Below are positions 8,885-16,146 of a stretch of DNA of 45,732 bases, piece after piece. How positions within the stretch are numbered: the first letter of the stretch is position 1; the number at the start of each line of letters is the position of its first letter. Origin of the DNA: Chromobacterium alticapitis. Lineage in GTDB: Bacteria > Pseudomonadota > Gammaproteobacteria > Burkholderiales > Chromobacteriaceae. The translations under genes and the position numbers were made by a program. The notes beneath the pieces were generated by a model that made no database searches, was not told the DNA's origin, and was given only the letters and a program-made list of their open reading frames with translations. Where the stretch lies: positions 1-45,732 of the forward strand of contig NZ_PQWB01000055.1 in NCBI RefSeq assembly GCF_002924365.1. The letters are read 5' to 3'.

Positions 8885-9608
8885 CTGCCATTTATTCGCC
8901 GAAGACAGCGCCCGGCTCATGGGCTACGATACCTATCGCGAATTCGACAAGGTCATCAGCGAACTTGAGCGGCGGCATGCGGCGGAACTGGACGCTCTCC
9001 TGGTGACCGGGGACATTTCGCAGGATGAAAGCCGCGCTTCCTATGATCGCTTCGCGCGCCGGCTGCAAAGCGTGGGCCTGCCGGTCTACTGGCTGCCCGG
9101 CAACCACGACGCCGCGCCGCTGGCTGAGCAAACACTGCGCCAGTATGAGTGGATGCGGCCGCTGACGCGGCTGGAGACGGACGATTGGCTTCTGCTCGCG
9201 CTGGATTCTGTGCAGCCCGGAACGGACGATGGCCATATCGGAGAAGCCGCCGTCGAGCGCTTCCGCCAGCAATTGGCCGCGGCGGACAAGCCAGCCAAAC
9301 GCAGCGCGGTCTTGCTGCACCATCACCCGGCGGCGGTGGGCACGCCCTTGCTCGACAGCTGCATGCTGCGCAACACGGATAGATTCTGGGACTTGATGGC
9401 GGAGCTGCCCAATCTGCAGCTGCTGCTATGCGGCCATGCCCATGGCGATTATCGCTTGCAAGCACGCGGCGTGGCGCTGGAGGTCTGCCCGGCCACCTGT
9501 TTCCAATGGCGCAAGGGCACGGCGGCGCTGGATACGCAGGATGCGCGCGGCTACAAAGTGCTGGCGTTCGATGCCGCGGGCTTCCGCAGCATGACCGTCA
9601 TGGTTTGA
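8862..9608 (+). CDS. Calcineurin-like metallophosphoesterase, CpdA/Icc type
   Basis: The protein (248 aa) shows the full class III phosphodiesterase motif set: D-C-H near residue 8, G-D-I-S near 50, G-N-H-D near 80, a His pair L-L-H-H-H-P near 155, and G-H-A-H near 192. These residues bind two metals. The family includes the 3',5'-cAMP phosphodiesterase CpdA; hydrolysis of cAMP or another cyclic/diester phosphate in the cytosol is likely but not proven. GTG at 8862 follows GGAGGAAAC at a good distance. The gene overlaps the end of the VUT gene, so the two are translationally coupled. It converges closely on the next, leftward gene. Confidence 0.85.
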   Translation: MRVAQISDCHLFAEDSARLMGYDTYREFDKVISELERRHAAELDALLVTGDISQDESRASYDRFARRLQSVGLPVYWLPGNHDAAPLAEQTLRQYEWMRPLTRLETDDWLLLALDSVQPGTDDGHIGEAAVERFRQQLAAADKPAKRSAVLLHHHPAAVGTPLLDSCMLRNTDRFWDLMAELPNLQLLLCGHAHGDYRLQARGVALEVCPATCFQWRKGTAALDTQDARGYKVLAFDAAGFRSMTVMV

Positions 9609-9621
9609 GCGGCGGCGGGAT

Positions 9622-10161
9622 TCAGCGCGCCCCGCGCCGCAGCGCCACCACCTTGGCGGCGTTCTCCGGCGCGGCCTGATCCTGGCGGCGCGCCTCTTCC
9701 CCTGCGCGGCTGATTTGCCGGGAAAGGGCGCGGCCCTTCTGAAAACCGGCGCTGTAAGCGATCCTGCAAATCTCCTGAGCGTTCAGCTCCGCAAAGTAGT
9801 CGATATTCTGGCAGATGCTTTCCCCGGAATAGACTTCGCTATTGCCCTGCAGATGAATCCGATAGTGATTGCCGCGCATCTCTTCTTCGACCCTGCAACG
9901 CTGATCATGCGCTTTCAGATTGTTTTCCAGCAGGGCGATCTTGATCAGGTCGCGCGGATTGATCGCGGACATGATTTGATTGCTGGCCAGGATGTCGGCG
10001 TGGGACAGTTTGACGAAATCATGGCTGCCGTAGAGCTTGAACAGGTACAGGCATTCCTTGGCATGCTTGCCGGGCAGCCTGTCGCACAGCGCCAGTTGGT
10101 AAGGCGGATTGAATACGCTGATGATCCACTGCTTGACTCGAGTTAGAAAATGAACGCGCAC
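9622..10161 (-). CDS. Hypothetical protein (about 179 aa)
   Basis: I do not recognise the family. The protein has no signal peptide or obvious membrane helix. A segment around F-K-L-Y-G-S-H-D-F-V-K-L-S-H and the stretch Q-E-I-C-R-I-A-Y-S-A-G-F-Q-K-G-R could be helical, and the C-terminus is rich in Arg, Gln and Ala. The GTG at 10161 is preferred because AAGGGG lies 8 bases upstream; an in-frame ATG at 10188 has no such site. It converges on the phosphoesterase gene with a 13-base gap. About 220 AT-rich bases lie upstream before the peptide-binding protein gene. Confidence 0.6.
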   Translation of the reverse strand: MRVHFLTRVKQWIISVFNPPYQLALCDRLPGKHAKECLYLFKLYGSHDFVKLSHADILASNQIMSAINPRDLIKIALLENNLKAHDQRCRVEEEMRGNHYRIHLQGNSEVYSGESICQNIDYFAELNAQEICRIAYSAGFQKGRALSRQISRAGEEARRQDQAAPENAAKVVALRRGAR

Positions 10162-10384
10162 AATGCATGCCCCTTGCATGAAACGCATCCATCTTACTCA
10201 AGTCAGCTCTTGTCCGCTTGATGAAATTTTCCGAAATATTTAAATAATCATTGTATTGATTGGCCACTCATCGCCCGAGTAAAACCGCCTGCAAGCGTGA
10301 CATGCCAGTGTGCGATACTCTCGAAGCATAACTTTATGCTGGCGCCAGCCATCCCCGGCCGCGTCAGCTCACCGGAATACGGCC

Positions 10385-11971
10385 ATGCCCTCGCACCGCT
10401 CCTTGCCAACCCTGCTGCTCGCCGCAGCCTTCGCCGCCCCCCTATCCGCCTGGGCCGCCAAGCCCTTGGTCTTTTGCGCCGAAGCCGCGCCGGAAGGCTT
10501 CGATCCTGCGCTATGGGACAGCGCCACCACTTATAACGTCACCAAGCCCATCTTCCAGGGCCTGCTGGACTTCCAGCGCGGCGGCGTGGCGCTGCGGCCC
10601 GGCCTGGCGGAAAGCTGGTCCGTCTCGGCCGATGGCCTGGAATACACTTTCAAGCTGCGCCGCGGCGTGCATTTCCATCGCACGGACTACTTCACCCCCA
10701 GCCGCGACTTCAACGCCGACGATGCGCTGTTCACCATCAATCGCTGGATCCAGCCGGAGCTGCCCTTCAACCAGGCTTACAAAATGCCGCTGCTCGGGCC
10801 GGACGGCTATGGCTTGTCCAAAATGATCGCGTCGGCGCGCAAGGTGGACGATCGCACCATTCAGATCCGGCTGAAGGAGCGCAACGCCACTTTTCTCACT
10901 TTCTTCGCCATGGGCTTCGCCGGCATGCAATCGGCCGAATACGCCGAGCAGTTGCTGAAGTCCGGCAAACCGCAGCAGATCAACCAGCAGCCCATAGGCA
11001 CCGGTCCTTATCGCTTCAAGAGCTACACCAAGGACGCCGTGATCCGCTACGAGGCCAATCCGCAATACTGGGGCAAGCCGCAGAAAACCCGGAGCCTGGT
11101 CTTCGCCATCGCCGCGGACCCGCAAGTGCGCATCCAGAAGCTGAAAGCCGGCGAATGCCAGATAGCCGCGGCGGTGCGCGAATCCGACCTCGACGTGCTG
11201 CAGGCCGATCCCGGCGTCAAGATTGCCTCCGTCGGCGCCAGCAATATCTCCTATCTCGCTTACAACCTGAAGCGACCGCAATTCGCCAAGCGCGAAGTGC
11301 GGATGGCGCTGGACATCGCGATCAACCGCGACGCGCTGTTCAAGGCGATGTTTCCCAAGGGCGGCGCCACCCAGGCGGTCAACCCCTTCCCGCCATCCAC
11401 CTGGAGCTGGAACCCCAAGACGCGCAACGAATACAACCCGGCCAAGGCCAAGGCGCTGCTGGCCCAGGCCGGCTACCCAGACGGCTTCGCCGTCACGCTG
11501 TGGGCGCTGCCGGTGCAGCGGCCGACCAACCCCAACGGCAAGCTGATGGCGCAGATGATCCAGCAGGACTGGGCCAGGATAGGCGTCAAGGCCACGATTC
11601 AAAGCTATGAATGGGGCGAATACCTGAAACGCGCCGCCGCCGGCGAGCATGACGTGTATATGTCAGGACTGACCAGCACCTCGGGCGATCCGGACGACTT
11701 CCTGTGGAACAGCCTGTCCTGCAGCGTCAGCAAGGGCGGCCAGCGCTTTTGCGACGCCGAGTTCGACCGTCTGCTGGAACAGGCGCGCCAGACCACGGAC
11801 CAGAAGCAGCGGACGCGCTACTATCTGAAGGCTCAGGAAATCTTCAAATACCAGCGGCCATGGATCACCATCGCCCACTCGCGCATCGACATCCCGCTGC
11901 GCAAGAATGTGCAGGGCTTTGTCATGAATCCGAACGGCTCCTTCGATTTCGAGGACGTATGGCTCAAATGA
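10385..11971 (+). CDS. Peptide/nickel-type ABC transporter substrate-binding protein (DppA/OppA family)
   Basis: A Sec signal peptide (hydrophobic L-P-T-L-L-L-A-A-A-F-A-A-P-L-S-A-W-A) precedes the mature domain, which opens with L-V-F-C-A-E-A-A-P-E-G-F-D-P. The solute-binding protein family 5 pattern is clear: G-L-A-E-S-W-S-V-S-A-D-G-L-E-Y-T-F-K-L-R followed by G-V-x-F-H. It should be a periplasmic dipeptide-binding protein. The ATG at 10385 is chosen over the upstream frame start at 10310 because it puts the signal peptide at the N-terminus. No permease genes are adjacent. The length (528 aa) is normal. It converges on the phosphopantetheinyl transferase gene. Confidence 0.9.
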   Translation: MPSHRSLPTLLLAAAFAAPLSAWAAKPLVFCAEAAPEGFDPALWDSATTYNVTKPIFQGLLDFQRGGVALRPGLAESWSVSADGLEYTFKLRRGVHFHRTDYFTPSRDFNADDALFTINRWIQPELPFNQAYKMPLLGPDGYGLSKMIASARKVDDRTIQIRLKERNATFLTFFAMGFAGMQSAEYAEQLLKSGKPQQINQQPIGTGPYRFKSYTKDAVIRYEANPQYWGKPQKTRSLVFAIAADPQVRIQKLKAGECQIAAAVRESDLDVLQADPGVKIASVGASNISYLAYNLKRPQFAKREVRMALDIAINRDALFKAMFPKGGATQAVNPFPPSTWSWNPKTRNEYNPAKAKALLAQAGYPDGFAVTLWALPVQRPTNPNGKLMAQMIQQDWARIGVKATIQSYEWGEYLKRAAAGEHDVYMSGLTSTSGDPDDFLWNSLSCSVSKGGQRFCDAEFDRLLEQARQTTDQKQRTRYYLKAQEIFKYQRPWITIAHSRIDIPLRKNVQGFVMNPNGSFDFEDVWLK

Positions 11972-11997
11972 GTCCGGCCTGGCGGCCAGGCATGGTT

Positions 11998-12768
11998 CTA
12001 CCTCGCCAGCCCGTCCGCCAAGCTATCAAGCGGCTCGCGCTCGGCGACCAGCGTGTGCACCTCATCGCCCGCGCGGCGGAAGCGCACCGCGAACGGCCGC
12101 ATAAGCCCGCTCAACGCGCTTTTCGCCGTCGGCGCCAGCGTGAGCCGGCCGGATTGCCAATCCAGCTCCCGCACTTCGAATTCGGAAAAATCGACATAGC
12201 GCCCCGCCAGCCTGTGAATAGCCTTGTAGCCGGCCTCCTTGGCCGAGAAAATCAGCGTTTCGGCCAGCGTGTCCGCCCTGTCGCCCAGCCAGCTTTCCCG
12301 TTCGAATGCGGTGCAGCATAGCGTCCGTATGCTCTCCGCCGCGCTGTCCCTGGCCAGCCGCTCGCTATCCATGCCCAGCGCGGCGTAAGCGGACGCCGGC
12401 GCCGCCGCCACGTAGGCGGCCTCGCCGTGATGAGTGATGGAGCCAAGCATCCCGTCCGGCCATAGCGGCGCGCCGCCGTCCATGCGCCCCACTGCGGCAT
12501 CGGCCAGTCCCAACGCCGCCAGCGCCCGCTCGGCGCACAGCCGGCCGCCCAGAAAGGACAGCTGCCGCTTGCGCACCGCGCGCGACAGCTCCGGCGGCAG
12601 CCAGTCCGCCAGCTCGCGTCCGGCCAGCGCGCGATCCAGTTCCGCCAAAGAAATCCCCGCGCCCGCGCCATCGTCCAAGGCCTGCGGCGCAGGCAGCCAA
12701 CAGGAGGCCAGCGACGCCGCGCATGCCGGCTCCAGCTTATCGCTCAGCCGCGGCAAACCATCCGTCAT
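11998..12768 (-). CDS. 4'-phosphopantetheinyl transferase, EntD/Sfp superfamily
   Basis: The protein (256 aa) contains the PPTase motifs G-S-I-T-H-H-G-E-A-A-Y-V-A near residue 115, G-M-D-S-E near 142 (the Mg-binding Asp) and F-S-A-K-E-A-G-Y-K-A near 190 (the Glu and Lys of the W/F-x-x-K-E-A-x-x-K signature). Such enzymes move phosphopantetheine from CoA to the carrier-protein serine, here most obviously the PCP of the NRPS in this cluster. The ATG at 12768 overlaps the stop of the ArsR-rhodanese gene (TGATG), so synthesis of the PPTase is coupled to the regulator. A longer in-frame extension to 13110 only reads through the rhodanese gene in another frame and was rejected. It may also serve other NRPS/PKS in the genome. 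Confidence 0.9.
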   Translation of the reverse strand: MTDGLPRLSDKLEPACAASLASCWLPAPQALDDGAGAGISLAELDRALAGRELADWLPPELSRAVRKRQLSFLGGRLCAERALAALGLADAAVGRMDGGAPLWPDGMLGSITHHGEAAYVAAAPASAYAALGMDSERLARDSAAESIRTLCCTAFERESWLGDRADTLAETLIFSAKEAGYKAIHRLAGRYVDFSEFEVRELDWQSGRLTLAPTAKSALSGLMRPFAVRFRRAGDEVHTLVAEREPLDSLADGLAR

Positions 12769-13397
12769 CACATGCCGCCCCGCAATTGGCGGGCGTTGCG
12801 GCCCAGCGCGCGCAGAATGGTCACCGCCTTGCCAGACAAGGCGCAATAATTGCCGCGGCAATAGGCTACGACTTCCTGATCGCGCGGCACCTCGGCCAAG
12901 CGCAGCTCCAGCTCGTCCAGCGGAATATTGACGGCGCCGGGCAAATGGCCCGCGGCGTACTCGGATTCGGAACGCACGTCCAGCAGCACGATCTCGGTTT
13001 CCTGCATGCGCTGCAGCAGCTCCTCGCGCGAAATCGCCTCCAGCTTGTCCTGCTGCCACAGGCTGTCCGAGATCAGCTCGCGGATTTCCGATCGATTGTG
13101 CTCGGCGCAAGCCCGCAACGCCGCCAGCAGCGCGGCGATAGGCCCGCCGCCCAAGCGGTACAGCACATTCTTGCCTTCGCGCCGCGACTGCACGAAACCG
13201 CTGCGCTTGAGCTGCTGCAAATGCTGAGAAGCATTGGCCACCGACAATCCGGCCAGATCGGACAGCGCCTCCACCGTCTTCTCGCCGCCGCCGATATGCT
13301 CGAGCAGGAGCAGGCGATGGCTATTGCCCAGGGTTTTGGCCAAGTCGGCCAAGTCGTTCAGTCGCGCACCCTTTAAATGCGTTTCAGATATTGACAT
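12768..13397 (-). CDS. ArsR-family transcriptional regulator with C-terminal rhodanese domain
   Basis: Residues of about 10-95 are an ArsR winged helix (L-A-K-T-L-G-N-S-H-R-L-L-L-L-E-H-I, then A-N-A-S-Q-H-L-Q-Q-L-K-R-S-G-F-V). Residues of about 110-209 are a rhodanese domain with L-L-D-V-R-S-E-S-E-Y-A-A-G-H-L-P-G-A and the active-site loop Y-C-R-G-N-Y-C. Family members sense reactive sulfur or thiol species through the rhodanese cysteine and repress genes by the ArsR domain. The ATG at 13397 is preferred to the in-frame TTG at 13412. It is co-transcribed with the PPTase and divergent from DUF2938. A 25-bp element upstream is repeated in front of the NRPS operon, so it is the best candidate cluster regulator. 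Confidence 0.9.
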   Translation of the reverse strand: MSISETHLKGARLNDLADLAKTLGNSHRLLLLEHIGGGEKTVEALSDLAGLSVANASQHLQQLKRSGFVQSRREGKNVLYRLGGGPIAALLAALRACAEHNRSEIRELISDSLWQQDKLEAISREELLQRMQETEIVLLDVRSESEYAAGHLPGAVNIPLDELELRLAEVPRDQEVVAYCRGNYCALSGKAVTILRALGRNARQLRGGM

Positions 13398-13420
13398 GAT
13401 CTGCCCAATCAATTCATCAT

Positions 13421-13445
13421 TAAATAAAAATATTGAATGTTACAT
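13421..13445 (-). promoter_or_regulatory. Putative ArsR-rhodanese operator/promoter element, copy 1
   Basis: The + strand reads TAAATAAA, four bases, TTGAATGTT, then four more. It matches 20 of 25 positions at 25372-25396, in the same orientation relative to the downstream gene. It begins 24 bases upstream of the ArsR-rhodanese ATG, overlapping where a promoter should be, so repressor binding would block it. Function is inference. Confidence 0.55.
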
Positions 13446-13547
13446 GGCAAGCTTATCCGAAATCGGCGCGGCCTGCAGAATCTCGTTGCCGTCCGGCCTC
13501 AACCACCCGGCGCCAAGCGCCTGGACAACCCACTCTAGGATGAAATC

Positions 13548-14042
13548 GTGATGACTCCAGAATTTATCACCCACGCCCTGGCGCTAGGCATAGGCGCGAC
13601 CCTGGTCATGGATATTTGGGCCTGGTTCCTGCGCCGCTTCTTCAACATCCCCTCCCTGAATTACGCCATGGTGGGACGGTGGAGCGGCCACCTGCTGCGC
13701 GGCCGCTTCCGCCACGACAATATCGCCAAGGCGGAACCGATTGCCGGCGAAGCGCCGCTGGGCTGGAGCCTGCATTACGGCATAGGCGCCGCGCTGGCCG
13801 CCCTGCTGCTGGCGCTGACCGGCCCGGAATGGCGGCTGGCGCCGACGCCGCTGCCGGCGCTGGGCTTCGGCCTGCTCACCGTGGCCGCGCCCTTCTTCAT
13901 TCTGCAGCCCGGCCTGGGAGCGGGCATCGCCGCCAGCAAGACGCCGCAGCCCAACGTGGCGCGCCTGCGCAGCCTGTCCGCCCACGCCTCCTTCGGCGTA
14001 GGCCTCTACCTGTCCGCCCTGCTGCTGGCCCGCCTGCTGTAG
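13548..14042 (+). CDS. DUF2938 family membrane protein
   Basis: The 164-residue protein has about four hydrophobic helices and matches the DUF2938 pattern (G-I-G-A-T-L-V-M-D-I-W-A-W near the N-terminus, then N-Y-A-M-V-G-R-W and G-W-S-L-H-Y-G-I-G). It should sit in the inner membrane; the function of the family is not known. GTG at 13548 has AGGA 7 bases upstream, and an ATG follows directly. It is divergent from the ArsR-rhodanese gene, a common partner arrangement, so it may be the regulator's original target. It lies between the cluster regulator and the biosynthetic operon, but no biosynthetic role is evident. It ends at a bidirectional terminator. Confidence 0.85.
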   Translation: MMTPEFITHALALGIGATLVMDIWAWFLRRFFNIPSLNYAMVGRWSGHLLRGRFRHDNIAKAEPIAGEAPLGWSLHYGIGAALAALLLALTGPEWRLAPTPLPALGFGLLTVAAPFFILQPGLGAGIAASKTPQPNVARLRSLSAHASFGVGLYLSALLLARLL

Positions 14043-14065
14043 TCCCCCCGCGCCTGGCCACAAAA

Positions 14066-14089
14066 AAACCGGCGGATAGCCGCCGGTTT
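14066..14089. terminator. Bidirectional terminator between DUF2938 and the biosynthetic operon
   Basis: AAACCGGCGG, loop ATAG, CCGCCGGTTT, with an A-run on the left side and T-rich sequence on the right. It serves the convergent DUF2938 gene and the leftward operon that ends at 14109. Confidence 0.85.
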
Positions 14090-14108
14090 GCTTTCCTTGC
14101 CGCCGCGC

Positions 14109-14681
14109 TCAGCGCCGCAGGCTGGTGCGCATCAGCTCCACCGTCTGCTCCGGCGACGGCAGCGAGGGGTGGCCCACCATGCGCCCCAGCGAAACATCGT
14201 AGTTCTCATGCCACACCGGCTCCGCCACCTGATAACCATCCTCGCGCAGCTGCCGCACATTGCGCTGCACGGCGGCCTTCTCCCACATCACCGCGCCCAT
14301 CACCGGGAAGAACAACACGGGGAAATTGGAGGCCAGGATGACCGTGGCCAGCCGGTTAGGCGCCGCGCCCTGCGCCGCCGTCGCCAGCATATGCGCGGTG
14401 GCGGGCAACACGGCCAGCAAATCGTGGTCGGCCACGATGCGCGACGGCTTGTCCGTGGGCCAGTCCTCCGGCCGCTCGCCGGCTATCACCCGGTCCGCGT
14501 ACAGGCCCACGCTGGCGGCCGGCAGGAAAAGCTGGGCGCTGGCCGTCATCAGCACGGTCAGCTCGCAGTCTATGCCGGTCTTGATCGCCACCAGATAGCG
14601 CGGCAGTGTCAGAATGTCCACGGAGCCGCAGGCGCCGATCAGGATGCGCCGCTTGCCTTCCCTTGTTTGCTTCGATTGCAT
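14109..14681 (-). CDS. Flavoprotein of the PPC-decarboxylase/LanD (HFCD) family, HlmF-like
   Basis: This 190-residue protein opens with R-R-I-L-I-G-A-C-G-S-V-D and carries the HFCD motifs in modified form: P-A-T-A-H-M-L (compare P-A-S-A-N-T) near residue 107 and P-V-M-G-A-V-M-W (compare P-A-M-N-x-x-M-W) near residue 138. HFCD enzymes use FMN to oxidatively decarboxylate a C-terminal or free carboxyl beside a cysteine thiol. In the dithiolopyrrolone pathway the homologue is proposed to decarboxylate the Cys-Cys intermediate to an ene-thiol. The Asn to Gly change in the second motif marks it off from true PPC decarboxylase (CoaBC), so a role in CoA synthesis is unlikely. It is the last gene of the operon, 33 bases after the serine acetyltransferase. 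Confidence 0.85.
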   Translation of the reverse strand: MQSKQTREGKRRILIGACGSVDILTLPRYLVAIKTGIDCELTVLMTASAQLFLPAASVGLYADRVIAGERPEDWPTDKPSRIVADHDLLAVLPATAHMLATAAQGAAPNRLATVILASNFPVLFFPVMGAVMWEKAAVQRNVRQLREDGYQVAEPVWHENYDVSLGRMVGHPSLPSPEQTVELMRTSLRR

Positions 14682-14714
14682 CGATAAGTCCTTTTCGTCG
14701 AGTCATCCAGGCCG

Positions 14715-15524
14715 CTAGGCCAGCCGCGCGGACAGTGCCGGCGGCAGCGCTCCGGCCTTGACGACGCGCGCCGGCACGCCGGCGACCGTGGCGAAGGCCG
14801 GCACATCCTTCAGCACCACGCTGCCCGCCGCCACCACCGCGCCGGCGCCCACTTCGATATTGCCCAGGATCTTGGCGCCGGCGTACAGCGTGGCCCCGCG
14901 CCGGACCTTGGGGTGACGGTCGCCTCGCTGCTTGCCGGTGCCGCCCAGCGTCACGTCGTGCAATATGGAAACGTCGTCTTCCACTACCGCCGTCTCGCCT
15001 ATCACTAGGCCCGTGGCGTGGTCCAGGAACAGGCCGCGGCCCAGCCTCGCCGCCGGATGGATGTCCACGCCGCAGCACATCGAAGTCCGCAGCTGCAGCA
15101 TCTGGGCCGAGAAGCGCTGTTCGCGGTCCCGCCACAACGTATGCGCCACTCGGTGCGCCTGCAGCGCGACGAAGCCCTTGCTGAACAGGAACACCTGCAG
15201 CGCGCAGTCTGACGCAGGGTCCCGCTCACAGGACGCCGCCAGGTCGCGCATGGCCGACTGGCAGATATCCGGATGGCGCGCCAGCGCGTCCAGCAGCAGG
15301 CGCCTGAGCGGCCCGCTCGCCGGCTGCCCGTGGAACAGCTGTTCGCACAGCATGCAGGCCAAGGCCGACGGAAAGCATTCAGCCTCGCTCAGCAGCGTCT
15401 GCACGCAGCTGAAAACCATGGGCTCGCATCGCTCCAGATCGGCGATGCCGCCGCGCATGCGGCGCCAGAAACCGTCTAGGTCGTCCAGCATGCCGGCGTC
15501 TAATTTGATTGGTTCGCGTTTCAT
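14715..15524 (-). CDS. Serine O-acetyltransferase (CysE-like), cluster copy
   Basis: The protein (269 aa) ends in a left-handed beta-helix with the CysE signature G-V-D-I-H-P-A-A, D-H-A-T-G-L-V-I-G-E-T-A-V-V and V-T-L-G-G-T-G-K-Q-R-G-D-R-H-P. It should transfer acetyl from acetyl-CoA to serine, giving O-acetylserine for cysteine synthesis. The N-terminal half matches the helical SAT region (F-S-K-G-F-V-A-L-Q-A-H-R-V-A-H). The start is ATG at 15524; a longer frame to 15707 overlaps the globin gene and has no better site. Placement in the operon suggests it boosts cysteine supply for the two-cysteine product. It could also be relieved of cysteine feedback, which only assay would show. Confidence 0.9.
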   Translation of the reverse strand: MKREPIKLDAGMLDDLDGFWRRMRGGIADLERCEPMVFSCVQTLLSEAECFPSALACMLCEQLFHGQPASGPLRRLLLDALARHPDICQSAMRDLAASCERDPASDCALQVFLFSKGFVALQAHRVAHTLWRDREQRFSAQMLQLRTSMCCGVDIHPAARLGRGLFLDHATGLVIGETAVVEDDVSILHDVTLGGTGKQRGDRHPKVRRGATLYAGAKILGNIEVGAGAVVAAGSVVLKDVPAFATVAGVPARVVKAGALPPALSARLA

Positions 15525-15598
15525 GTATTTCCCACGGCATGGCCGCGCGGCCAGCCTCTGGCTCCCGCCGCGCGGCGCGTCCCATACGACAGGCCCGC

Positions 15599-16117
15599 TT
15601 AGGGCGTGCCCGGCTTGGCTTCGCCCCAGCCCCAGCGCGGCACGGTTTCGCGCCGCGATGGCGGCGCATCCGGCTGGGAGTTGGCCTGCGCGCGGCGCGA
15701 ACCCCACTCGACATAGGCGGCGAAGGCCGAGCGGAATTCCGGATCGCTGGGCAGGCCCACTTCGTCGGCGGTTTCCATCAGCAGCTCCACCCAGCGCTTG
15801 CGCTGCTCCGGCTGGATGCCGCGGCCCCGATGCATGCTTATCATGGTTTTGAAGCCGCCGCGCTCATTGGTGTAGCGCGGCTCGCCGCCTAGCACTTCCT
15901 CGAACCACATGGCCAGATGCTCGGCATGGAAGTCCGGCACTTCGCGGAACATCTCGGCCAGCAGCGGATCCCGCAATACCTTGGGGTGGAAGGTTTCCGT
16001 CAGATTGCGCAAGGCCGCCCGTCCGCCCATCCATTCGAACAGCGTGGGAAGGTCGAACAAAGCTTCTTCGTCCAGATCGCCCGCGCACGCCAGCGGCGAT
16101 TCGACTACCTGATCCAT
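15599..16117 (-). CDS. Group II truncated hemoglobin (globin), HlmG-like
   Basis: The 172-residue protein carries a truncated-globin fold of about 120 residues: L-F-E-W-M-G-G near 26-32, W-F-E-E-V-L-G-G-E-P-R-Y-T near 71-83, and the probable proximal heme ligand His96 in S-M-H-R-G-R-G-I. The last ~35 residues are Pro-rich and end with V-P-R-W-G-W-G-E-A. A globin of this type recurs in dithiolopyrrolone clusters; its role is not established and may be oxygen supply to, or scavenging of peroxide from, the oxidases. It is read leftward between the GNAT and serine acetyltransferase genes. Cytosolic location is expected. Confidence 0.88.
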   Translation of the reverse strand: MDQVVESPLACAGDLDEEALFDLPTLFEWMGGRAALRNLTETFHPKVLRDPLLAEMFREVPDFHAEHLAMWFEEVLGGEPRYTNERGGFKTMISMHRGRGIQPEQRKRWVELLMETADEVGLPSDPEFRSAFAAYVEWGSRRAQANSQPDAPPSRRETVPRWGWGEAKPGTP

Positions 16118-16146
16118 GAGTGACTCCTTGATAAATTGGTAAAGGC

